Below, one piece after another: positions 46,233 to 54,087 of a stretch of DNA of 64,000 nt. The notes below the pieces were generated by a model. The model was given only the letters and a program-made list of their open reading frames with translations. It made no database searches and was not told the DNA's origin. The translations under genes and the position numbers were made by a program. Source of the DNA: an uncultured Eubacteriales bacterium (GTDB lineage Bacteria > Bacillota > Clostridia > Christensenellales > Aristaeellaceae); assembly GCA_902793325.1 (NCBI GenBank), contig CADBCY010000003.1:1-64000 (forward strand). The letters run 5' to 3'. Numbering within the stretch: position 1 is the stretch's first letter; each line of letters opens with the position of its first letter.

Positions 46233-49133
46233 TCACACTTTGCCGTCGAGGATCTTCCGCTCGAATTCCTTCGCCGGCAGCGCGGGCGAGAAGTAGTAGC
46301 CCTGCACCAGGTGGCAGCCCGCGTTCCGCAGCAGCGTCAGCTGCTTTTCCGTCTCCACGCCCTCGGCCACCACGGGCACCTTCAGGTATCTCGCAATGTC
46401 CACGATCAGCTCCACGAGGCGGAAGTCCTTCTCGTTGCGCTCGATGTGCTGGATGAAGGCGATGTCCATTTTCAGCACGTCGATCGGCATGGAGGAGAGC
46501 ATGTTCAGCGACGAATAGCCGGAGCCGAAGTCGTCCATCTCGATCTGATAGCCCTTTCCGCGCAGCTCCCCGATGACCCGGATCAGGTGGTCGGCGTTCT
46601 CGGTGTAGGCGGACTCGGTCACCTCCAGCTTGAGGTCGGCGCGGTCCAGCGCGTATTGGGCCACCAGGCCGTCCAGCGTCTCGATCAGCGTCGGGTCGAA
46701 CACGTCCACGCGGGAGAGGTTCACCGACACCGGCAGCACCACGCCGCGCCTGTCGCGCCAGGCGGCGATCTGGCGGGCGGCCTCCGCCCAGACGTAGTTG
46801 TCCAGCGCGCTGATCTGGCCGCTCCGCTCGAACAGCGGGATGAAGTCGGTCGGGGAGATGATGCCCAGCTCCGGGTGCCGCCAGCGCACCAGCGCCTCGG
46901 CGCTGTTCAGCTTCGGCGGATCGCACTGGATGTCGAACTTGGGCTGGTAGTACACCTCCAGCTCGCCGTGCTCCAGCGCGCGGCCGAGGTCGTTCAGGAG
47001 GCGCTGGTTGAGCGCGTCGTGGCGGCGCAGCTCCTCGTCGTACACCACGAGGCGGGACTTGTAGTCCCCGCGCGCCATGCTGCACGCCGACCACGCCCGG
47101 TCGAACATGTCCTCCGGCGGCATGCCCGGCTGCCAGGGCATGACGCCCATGCGCAGCCGGATGTCCGCGCTCTGGAACTCCGTGTTGACCAGGGACTGGA
47201 AGCGGTCGAGCAGCCTGACGTAGCTCTCCTGCTTGACGCAGTAGATGTTGAAGAAGTCGCCCTCCATGCGGGCGGCGATGCCATGCGTTTCGCGGAGGAA
47301 GTCCTCGATCCCGCCGCCCAGTCTGCGGAGCACCTCGTCGCCGAAGGCGCGCCCGTTCAGCGTGTTCAGCGCGTGGAAGTGCTCGATGTTCATGACGATG
47401 GCGTCCATGGGCTCGTCGGGATGCCCGCGGTGGATCTGGTTGGCGTACACCATGAAGAAGCTCCGGTTGTACAGCTGCGTCAGGTTGTCGCGCTCCGCCT
47501 CGGAGATGATCTGCCGGCCCTTGCTCGCCTTGGTCTCCGCCCGCAGGCTCCACAGCAGCAGCAGCAGGATCACGGAGATGATGATGGCGATGGTGGCCAC
47601 CACGTAACCCAGGTTGTCGCGAAGGTAGTCCCTGAAGGTGACCCTGTCGGCGCTGAAGGAGTAGTTGGTCAGCGACGAGTTGACCGCCGCTTCCGGCATG
47701 AGGCGGCTGATCTTGTTGAGGATCGAATACAGGCAGTCGTCCTCGCGCCGCACGGCGAAGGACAGGTCCATGCTCTCGCCGGTGGCGAGCGTGGAGAGCT
47801 TGTACTTCTCGCACAGGTCGCTCATGCGGTTGAGGCGGTAATTGCTCACCAGCACGCAGTCCGCATCGCCGGAGGCGACCGCCCGGGTGGCGGACAGGCT
47901 GTCCTCAAAGTACACCGGCTGCCAGTTGGGGAAGTAATCCATCAGGAAGGTCTCGGCGTTGGGGTTGCTCCGGTTGACGGCGACGACGAGCTCCCGGTCG
48001 GGGGAGATGCCCTGCTGATCGGCGGTCCGGACCGCCGCGTACATCTCCGTATTCACGAAGGGGTCCGTGACGATGACGCCCAGCTTCTCGCCGTCGTAGG
48101 CGCTGAGCGTTACCGGGAACAGGCAGTCGATCTCGCCGTCGCCGAGGGCCTTCAGGGCGGCCTCGGTGGTATCGAAGGCGCGGGTCTCGAAGCTGAGCTC
48201 CGCGTTCTTCTCGCTCGTCTCCGCAAACGCCAGGATGTCCGACAGCGCGCCGGTGAGGGACTGCGTCGCCCCGTCCAGGCCGCAGAAGGGGAGGTAGTCG
48301 TCCCGGTAGCCCACGCGGATCACGCCGTGGCCGGAGAGCCAGTTCTTTTCGTCCGGGGTGAGGAAGCTGTTGACCGCGACCGCCTTGTTGAACTTCTCCG
48401 TCATCTGCTGGTTGAAGTCCCGGTTGTCCTCCAGGATGCGGTTCATGGCGACGTCCAGGTCCTGCTTCAGGTCCGGGCGGTTTTTGTTGATGCCGAAGTA
48501 GGAATCCGCCGCGCCGACCTTGCACACGGGCACCACGTCGGCCTTTCGGCCGTAGGTGTCCAGGGTCACCAGCACGTCGATCTCGCCGCGCGCCAGCATT
48601 TCCAGCAGCTCGGGCGTCTTCTCCGTCAGCTCCACGACCTCCGGGTGCACGTCGTGGTTCTTCGCCCAGTCGATGAACATCTGCTCCTGGACGGTGTTCT
48701 TGTTGACGCCGACCCGCTTGCCGTTGAAGGTGGAGAAATCATCGGGGCTGATTTCGGTGTTGTCGGGCGAGATGAAGGCGTGGTAGTCCTCCGAGCCCAT
48801 GGCTTCGGCGGAATACAGGATCTTCTGCGCGCGCTCCTCGGTGTAGGATACGTCGCTGAGCAGGTCGATCTCCCCGGCCACCAGCTTCTCGAACAGCTCC
48901 GACCAGCTCCCCTCCACGTACTCGTAGGTCCAGCCGGTGAAGGTGGCGACGCGCTGCTGGTACTCGTAGCCGTATCCCGAGCGCCTTCCGAACGCATCCG
49001 TCCGGTGGAAGGCCGATTCGTACCATCCGACGCGAACGGTCTTCTTCTCCCGCGTCGACGCCTGCGCGGCGAGCGATACTGCGAGCGCCGACACCAGCAG
49101 AAGACACAGCAGAATCGTCATCAGCTTTTTCAT
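46233..49133 (-). CDS. Double solute-binding-domain GGDEF-EAL protein (second copy)
   Basis: 966 residues with the same order as the protein at 22423: signal peptide (MKKLMTILLCLLLVSALAV), two family-3 solute-binding domains (KTVRVGWYESAFHRTDAFGR; GVIRVGYRDDYLPFC), a TM helix, a degenerate GGDEF (ARMEGDFFNIY) and an intact EAL domain (SAEALVRW, EVTESAYTEN, EMDDFGSGYSSLNML). Probably an active c-di-GMP phosphodiesterase controlled by an extracellular ligand. The binding pockets differ from the other copy in many residues, so the ligands may differ. The ATG at 49133 has GGAGGC upstream and is preferred to the one at 49181. Confidence 0.92.
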   Translation of the reverse strand: MKKLMTILLCLLLVSALAVSLAAQASTREKKTVRVGWYESAFHRTDAFGRRSGYGYEYQQRVATFTGWTYEYVEGSWSELFEKLVAGEIDLLSDVSYTEERAQKILYSAEAMGSEDYHAFISPDNTEISPDDFSTFNGKRVGVNKNTVQEQMFIDWAKNHDVHPEVVELTEKTPELLEMLARGEIDVLVTLDTYGRKADVVPVCKVGAADSYFGINKNRPDLKQDLDVAMNRILEDNRDFNQQMTEKFNKAVAVNSFLTPDEKNWLSGHGVIRVGYRDDYLPFCGLDGATQSLTGALSDILAFAETSEKNAELSFETRAFDTTEAALKALGDGEIDCLFPVTLSAYDGEKLGVIVTDPFVNTEMYAAVRTADQQGISPDRELVVAVNRSNPNAETFLMDYFPNWQPVYFEDSLSATRAVASGDADCVLVSNYRLNRMSDLCEKYKLSTLATGESMDLSFAVRREDDCLYSILNKISRLMPEAAVNSSLTNYSFSADRVTFRDYLRDNLGYVVATIAIIISVILLLLLWSLRAETKASKGRQIISEAERDNLTQLYNRSFFMVYANQIHRGHPDEPMDAIVMNIEHFHALNTLNGRAFGDEVLRRLGGGIEDFLRETHGIAARMEGDFFNIYCVKQESYVRLLDRFQSLVNTEFQSADIRLRMGVMPWQPGMPPEDMFDRAWSACSMARGDYKSRLVVYDEELRRHDALNQRLLNDLGRALEHGELEVYYQPKFDIQCDPPKLNSAEALVRWRHPELGIISPTDFIPLFERSGQISALDNYVWAEAARQIAAWRDRRGVVLPVSVNLSRVDVFDPTLIETLDGLVAQYALDRADLKLEVTESAYTENADHLIRVIGELRGKGYQIEMDDFGSGYSSLNMLSSMPIDVLKMDIAFIQHIERNEKDFRLVELIVDIARYLKVPVVAEGVETEKQLTLLRNAGCHLVQGYYFSPALPAKEFERKILDGKV

Positions 49134-49320
49134 GGGGAGCCTCCTCGGAAGCGACTGCTTCGCGTAACAAGGAAATAACACAGCATATTATACCAGATAC
49201 ATGCAATTTTGTCTACCAAAATTAATTCGATGGGCCAATATTGTTAAGGATGCGTTCCCTGCGGCGACGACGCGCGGCCCGGAAACCGCCCGCACGGGCG
49301 CGCGTGCCGGCGGCAAGGGC

Positions 49321-49348
49321 TTGCATTTTTCGCCGTTTTCGCTATAAT
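49321..49348 (+). promoter_or_regulatory. Promoter of the cobalamin-riboswitch operon
   Basis: TTGCAT (49321-49326), a 16-bp spacer and TATAAT (49343-49348), just before the riboswitch. Confidence 0.75.
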
Positions 49349-49364
49349 TGAGAATGAAAACTGA

Positions 49365-49560
49365 ACAGGCCGACGCAAGAGGAAGACGGGTGAGAATCCC
49401 GCACAAGGGCGTTGCTGTATTTGCGGAGCGAAGCTTCATGGTCGCATCGCGACCGGTCACTGGACGGGAAACCCTGCGCACGGGCGGCGCGGGGCGCGTC
49501 CGGGAAGGCGAGGCGGAGCGTCGAGGCATAAGTCAGAAAACAATTTGCGGCGGTCGTGCC
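49365..49560 (+). ncRNA. Cobalamin riboswitch
   Basis: The core GGGTGAGAATCCCGCACAAG and GGCGTTGCTGTAT (49388-49420) match the conserved riboswitch core (GGTG-AA-TCC-CAC, then GC-ACTGT), and AAGTCAGAAAAC (about 49530-49541) matches the B12 box. The element lies between a promoter and a BtuFCD-like ABC operon, so corrinoid binding should lower transporter expression. A clear terminator was not identified; control may act on the RBS near 49610-49616. Confidence 0.85.
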
Positions 49561-49622
49561 GGCGACGGCACAGTTTTCCATTACAGTCGCCGCGCTTTCC
49601 GGCGAAGAAGGAGTGGTATCCC

Positions 49623-50591
49623 ATGAAGAAACTCGTATCCCTGTTGCTCGTCTGCCTGCTCGCCCTGTCGATGGCCGCCATGGCCGAAACGCAGTACCCC
49701 GTCGCCTGGTCCCAGAACCTCGACGGCAACGACTACGACTTCTCCGTCGACGCCGCGCCCGCGAAGGCCGTGTCGATGTCCCAGGCCACCACGGAAATGA
49801 TGCTGGCCCTGGGCCTGGCCGACAGGATGGCCGGCACCGCGTTCCTGGAGGAGGAAATCTACGAGCCCCTCGCCGAGGCCTACGCCAGCGTGCCCGTGCT
49901 GGCCGAGAAGTGGCCCTCCTACGAGGTGTTCATGGAGGCCGCGCCGGACTTCACCACCGGCTGGGCGGTGCCCTTCACCCAGCGCGCCATTCCCGCCGCG
50001 GACATCGTGGCCCAGAACGTGCCGATCTTCGTGCCGGAATCCATGCTGCGCACCGACGCCACGCTGGACACGCTGTTCGACGACCTGCTGATGTACGGCA
50101 GGATCTTCGACGCGCAGGACGCCGCCGAGGCCTACGTCGCCGCCGAGAAGGAGAAGCTGGCCGCCGTGCAGGCGAAGCTGGAGGGCCTGCCGGAGGTGAC
50201 CTGCTTCATCTATGACTCCACCGACGAGGACGACCAGATCTACACCGCCTTCGAGGGCTACACCACCAACCTGCTCAAGCTCATCGGCGCGAACAACATC
50301 CTCTCCGGCAAGGGCGTGGACAAGACCTGGGACTACGCCGGCTGGGAGACCGTGCTGGCCGAGAACCCGCAGTACATCATCATCTGCGACTACTCCACCT
50401 CCATCCGCAACACCGACGACTTCGACGCCAAGGTGGAGAACCTCAAGTCCAACCCCGCGCTTCAGGACCTGGACGCCGTGAAGAACGGCAACTTCGTGCG
50501 CGTGCGGCTGTCCGAGATCTGCCCCGGCGTGCGCAGCGTGGACGCGCTGGTGCGGCTGGCCGAGGAGATCCACGGCGTGGAAATTGAATAA
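49623..50591 (+). CDS. ABC transporter substrate-binding protein (BtuF/FecB-like)
   Basis: 322 residues: a signal peptide (MKKLVSLLLVCLLALSMAAMA) and a class III helical-backbone binding domain (KAVSMSQATTEMMLALGLADRM; APDFTTGWAVPF; NNILSGKGVDKTWDYAGWETVLAENPQYIII; VRLSEICPGVRSVDAL). No lipobox Cys is present, so attachment differs from the usual gram-positive lipoprotein. The cobalamin riboswitch upstream suggests a corrinoid ligand rather than a siderophore. GAAGGAG lies before the ATG at 49623. Confidence 0.87.
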   Translation: MKKLVSLLLVCLLALSMAAMAETQYPVAWSQNLDGNDYDFSVDAAPAKAVSMSQATTEMMLALGLADRMAGTAFLEEEIYEPLAEAYASVPVLAEKWPSYEVFMEAAPDFTTGWAVPFTQRAIPAADIVAQNVPIFVPESMLRTDATLDTLFDDLLMYGRIFDAQDAAEAYVAAEKEKLAAVQAKLEGLPEVTCFIYDSTDEDDQIYTAFEGYTTNLLKLIGANNILSGKGVDKTWDYAGWETVLAENPQYIIICDYSTSIRNTDDFDAKVENLKSNPALQDLDAVKNGNFVRVRLSEICPGVRSVDALVRLAEEIHGVEIE

Positions 50592-50643
50592 CCGACGGAA
50601 GTGATTTACGGCCTGCGGGGTCTCTCCCGCGGGCCGCTTTGCA

Positions 50644-51675
50644 ATGCCTATGCTGAGAAGATACTATCGTGGCCTGATTTGCCTGGGGCTGCTGGTCCTG
50701 CTGTGCGCCACGGCGTTCGGCTCGCTGTTCCGGGGCGCGGCGTCGCTGTCGCGCGGCGACGTGCTGGACGCGCTGCGGGCGCTGATTTCCGGGGTCGAAG
50801 CCGCGAACCGCAACCTCTACAACCTGGTCGTGCAGGTCAGGCTGCCCCGGGTGTGCCTGTGCGTGCTGGCCGGGGCGGTGCTGAGCATCGTGGGCATACT
50901 GATGCAGACCCTCACCGGCAACCCGCTGGCGGAGCCCTACGTGCTGGGCGTGTCCTCGGGGGCCAGCGCGGGCGCGGCGGGCGCCATCGTGTTCCGGTGG
51001 TTCGCCTTCCTGCCCGCCGGGCGGGTGGTGTTCTCGGCCTTCGTGGGCAGCTTCGTCGCCATCGCGCTGGTGGTGGCGCTGCAGGGGAAGAGCACCAGCC
51101 CCGTGCGGCTCGTGCTGACGGGCATGGGCGTGTCGGCCTTCTTCCAGGCGGCCACGACGCTCATCATCTATTCCTCGAACAACGAGGCCCAGGCGCGTTC
51201 GGCGCAGTACTGGCTGACGGGCTCGTTCTCCGGCAGCAACTGGTCGGACGTGCGGGTGACGCTGGCCGCGCTGGTGGTGCTGCTGGTCGCCTGCCGCCTG
51301 CTGGAGAAGGAGCTGGACCTCATGCTGCTGGGGCAGGACGCCGCGGCGCAGTCGGGCATGAACGTGCGGGCGATGCAGCTTGCGCTGATCCTGCTGTCGG
51401 CGCTGGCGGTGTCGGTGGTGGTGTCGGTGTCCGGCCTGGTGGGCTTCGTGGGGCTCATCATACCGCACATCATGCGCCGGGCGGTGGATACCGCCCATCG
51501 CCGGCTGGTGATCTCCTCGGCGCTGGCGGGCGGGTGCTTTCTGAACCTGGCGGATACCGTCGCGCGCACGGCCTTCGCGCCCCAGGAAATGCCCATCGGC
51601 GTGATGACCGCGTTCATCGGCGCGCCGGTGTTCATACTGATGATCCGGAGGATCTATCATGAGAATCGAGGTTGA
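50644..51675 (+). CDS. ABC transporter permease (BtuC/FecCD family)
   Basis: 343 residues with about nine to ten hydrophobic segments and the family motifs VRLPRVCLCVLAGAVLSIVGILMQTLTGNPLAEPYVLGVSSG (in parts), LTGMGVSAFFQA, VSVSGLVGFVGLIIPHIMR and APQEMPIGVMTAFIGAPVF. The GLVGFVGLIIPH loop contacts the ATPase. Two in-frame ATGs (50644 and 50650) are possible, and no strong RBS is seen. It overlaps the ATPase start by 17 bases. Confidence 0.93.
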   Translation: MPMLRRYYRGLICLGLLVLLCATAFGSLFRGAASLSRGDVLDALRALISGVEAANRNLYNLVVQVRLPRVCLCVLAGAVLSIVGILMQTLTGNPLAEPYVLGVSSGASAGAAGAIVFRWFAFLPAGRVVFSAFVGSFVAIALVVALQGKSTSPVRLVLTGMGVSAFFQAATTLIIYSSNNEAQARSAQYWLTGSFSGSNWSDVRVTLAALVVLLVACRLLEKELDLMLLGQDAAAQSGMNVRAMQLALILLSALAVSVVVSVSGLVGFVGLIIPHIMRRAVDTAHRRLVISSALAGGCFLNLADTVARTAFAPQEMPIGVMTAFIGAPVFILMIRRIYHENRG

Positions 51676-52408
51676 CGCGCTGTCCTTCTCCGCGGGGAGG
51701 AAGCGCATACTGAACGGCGTCAGCGCCCGGTTCGGGGACCGCGGGATCCACGGCATCATCGGGCCCAACGGCAGCGGCAAGACAACGCTGCTCCGGCACC
51801 TGTACCGGCAGTACCCCGCGAACGGACACATCCGCGTCGACGGCGCGCCCATCGAACAGATCCCCCGGCGGCAGTATGCGCGCCGGGTCGCCGTGATGAT
51901 GCAGCTGCAGAGCTTCGCGGAGTCCGAGCTGCGGGTGGCGGAGGTGGTGCGGACCGGCCGCTACCCCTACAAGAAGATCATGCTGCCCTACGACCGCGAG
52001 GACGAGGCGCTGCTCGACCGGGCGCTCCGCGAGACCGCCATGGACGCGCTGCGGGACCGGCGCGTGTGCACCCTCAGCGGCGGCGAGCTGCAGCGGGTGA
52101 TGTTCGCCCGGTGCCTGGTCCAGCAGCCGGAGGTGATCCTGCTGGACGAGCCGACGAACCACCTGGATATCCAGTACCGCGTGGAGCTGATGAAGCGCCT
52201 GCGCCGGTTCGACGGCATGGCGATCCTGACGCTGCACGATTTGAACCTGGCCGCGCGCTACTGCGACGACATCCTGCTGATGAAGGACGGCGCGATCCTC
52301 GCCGCGGGGACGCCGGGCGAGATCCTCACGCCCGCGCGCATCGAGCGCGCGTTCGGCATCCGCGTCGATGTCTTTGAGGCGGAGGGAAGGATCTGCGTCG
52401 GCGTGTGA
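51659..52408 (+). CDS. ABC transporter ATP-binding protein (BtuD/FepC-like)
   Basis: 249 residues with a complete nucleotide-binding domain: Walker A GPNGSGKTTLL, Q-loop VAVMMQLQSF, signature LSGGELQRVMFAR, Walker B VILLDEPTNHLD and switch His LTLHDLN. It pairs with the permease and binding protein in the B12-riboswitch operon. The start lies inside the permease gene. Confidence 0.95.
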   Translation: MRIEVDALSFSAGRKRILNGVSARFGDRGIHGIIGPNGSGKTTLLRHLYRQYPANGHIRVDGAPIEQIPRRQYARRVAVMMQLQSFAESELRVAEVVRTGRYPYKKIMLPYDREDEALLDRALRETAMDALRDRRVCTLSGGELQRVMFARCLVQQPEVILLDEPTNHLDIQYRVELMKRLRRFDGMAILTLHDLNLAARYCDDILLMKDGAILAAGTPGEILTPARIERAFGIRVDVFEAEGRICVGV

Positions 52409-52469
52409 CGCGGGGCCGAAGCGGCGGCAGACATACGCGATCCCGGGCGCTCCCGATGTAAAATATACG

Positions 52470-52498
52470 TTGCAAAAGGGGGCGTCTTTTGTTATAAT
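52470..52498 (+). promoter_or_regulatory. Promoter of the purine-catabolic operon
   Basis: TTGCAA (52470-52475), a 17-bp spacer and TATAAT (52493-52498). Transcription should start near 52505 and run through guaD and probably the whole block to beyond 64 kb. Confidence 0.85.
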
Positions 52499-52504
52499 GC
52501 TTAT

Positions 52505-52680
52505 AGGCTTTCAGGGTGCGGCGCGCGGCGTCGAAGGGCGGGGAACGCTTCGTTCCCGGCGGCTTCGAGGGCCCGGACGGCCGCGCCTGTCTTGCGAAAG
52601 GCTTCCCTGCCCGCGCCGGCAGAGGGGCCTCTCGTTTCCGGCGGTTTGACGCCTGCCGGAGGGCAGCGGCGGCGAAAGGA
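52505..52680 (+). promoter_or_regulatory. Structured 5' leader of guaD
   Basis: About 180 untranslated bases. TCGAAG (52531-52536)/CTTCGA (52563-52568) encloses GGGAACG-CTT-CGTTCCC (52541-52557), and CCGGCGG...CC-T-GCCGG (52638-52659) sits 14 bases before the RBS AAAGGA. No known purine, Moco or preQ1 riboswitch core was recognised. Its position suggests regulation of guaD by a ligand or protein. Confidence 0.45.
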
Positions 52681-52688
52681 ACGGCATA

Positions 52689-53987
52689 TTGGACAGGAAC
52701 TTTGCAATCAGGGGAATCATCTGCTACACGCCCGGGGCGGACGGGCTGGTCGTCCGCGAGAACGCTTACGCCGTGTGCGAGGAAGGCGTCTGCCGGGGCG
52801 TGTTTGACGCGCTTCCGGAGCGCTTCGGGGCGCTGGAGGTCGTCGACTGCACCGACAGGCTGGTGCTGCCCGGGCTGGTGGACCTGCACATCCATGCGCC
52901 TCAGTACGCCTACTGCGGCACGGGGATGGACTACGAGCTGATGGAATGGCTGGACAGGGTCGCCTTCCCCGAGGAGATGCGGTACGCGGACGCGGACTAC
53001 GCCGCGAGGGCCTACGGGCTCTTTGCGCGGAGCCTGAAGCAAAGCGCCACCACGCGTGCGGTCGTGTTCGGCACCCTTCACGTTCAGGCCACGCTCCTGC
53101 TGATGGACTGCATGGAGCAGAGCGGGCTGGTCAGCTATGTGGGCAAGGTGAACATGGACCGGGACGCGCCGCCGGAGCTGACGGAGGAGAGCGCCGAGCG
53201 CTCCGCGGCGGACACCCGGCGGTTCATCCTGGAGAGCGCGCGGCGCAACTACCGCAGGACGAAGCCCATCCTCACGCCCCGGTTCGTGCCCAGTTGCACC
53301 GACGCGCTGATGGCGGCGCTGGGCGGGATCCGCCGGGAGTACGGCCTGCCGGTACAGTCGCACCTCTCGGAGAACCCCGACGAGGTGGCGCTGGTCGGGC
53401 GGCTGCAGCCGGAGGCGGCGTTCTACGGCGACGCCTACGACCGCTTCGGGCTGTTCGGCGACGCCGGCGGGTCCGCGCCCGGCTTGAACACCGTCATGGC
53501 GCACTGCGTCTACTCGACGCCGGAGGAGGTTCAGCGGCTCCTGGACAACGGCGTGTGGGTGGCCCACTGCCCGTCCTCCAACATGAACCTCGGCTCCGGC
53601 ATCGCGCCGGTGCGCAGGTACCTGGAGCGCGGGCTTCGCGTCGGCCTCGGCTCGGACGTGGCCGGCGGGACCACGGAATCCATGTTCCGCGCGGTGACGG
53701 ACGCCATACAGGTGTCGAAGCTGTACTGGCGGTACATCGACCGGGAGGCGAAGCCGCTGACGTTCCCGGAGAGCCTCTACCTGGCCACCAAGGGCGGCGG
53801 GGCGTTCTTCGGGAAGGTGGGGAGCTTCGAGGACGGCTATGCCTTCGACGCCGTGGTGCTGGACGATTCCGTCGAGCCGCAGGCGCGCAGGCTGCCGGCC
53901 GCGAGCAGGCTCGAGCGGGCCTTCTACCGGGAGCTCGACAAAAACGGCATCGCGATGAAGTTCGCGGACGGCGAACGGATCCTGTGA
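52689..53987 (+). CDS. guaD: Guanine deaminase
   Basis: 432 residues of the amidohydrolase superfamily: metal ligands in GLVDLHIHAPQYA, QSHLSEN and MAHCVYS, then VAHCPSSNMNLGSG and GLGSDVAGGT. The HAPQYA and SNMNLGSG blocks are those of guanine deaminase, which converts guanine to xanthine, the substrate of the following dehydrogenase. The likely start is TTG at 52689, with AAAGGA 9 bases upstream; an ATG at 52929 would delete the first metal motif. It is first in the purine operon; xdh follows after 100 bases. Confidence 0.93.
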   Translation: MDRNFAIRGIICYTPGADGLVVRENAYAVCEEGVCRGVFDALPERFGALEVVDCTDRLVLPGLVDLHIHAPQYAYCGTGMDYELMEWLDRVAFPEEMRYADADYAARAYGLFARSLKQSATTRAVVFGTLHVQATLLLMDCMEQSGLVSYVGKVNMDRDAPPELTEESAERSAADTRRFILESARRNYRRTKPILTPRFVPSCTDALMAALGGIRREYGLPVQSHLSENPDEVALVGRLQPEAAFYGDAYDRFGLFGDAGGSAPGLNTVMAHCVYSTPEEVQRLLDNGVWVAHCPSSNMNLGSGIAPVRRYLERGLRVGLGSDVAGGTTESMFRAVTDAIQVSKLYWRYIDREAKPLTFPESLYLATKGGGAFFGKVGSFEDGYAFDAVVLDDSVEPQARRLPAASRLERAFYRELDKNGIAMKFADGERIL

Positions 53988-54087
53988 CAGACCCGCCGCG
54001 CAACGGCCGACCCCGGGGGAGGCCGTTGCGCGGGGCGCCGGACGCCCGCGGGGGACCGGCGACGACAGAGAAAGGGAGGGACGGCCC

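Noticed and set aside
46233-49133. Sensor histidine kinase (BvgS) because of the two SBP domains
   Set aside because: No His-kinase or HATPase domain follows; the cytoplasmic part is GGDEF-EAL.
52505-52680. Guanine/adenine (purine) riboswitch
   Set aside because: The conserved purine-riboswitch junction sequences and paired loops are not present.
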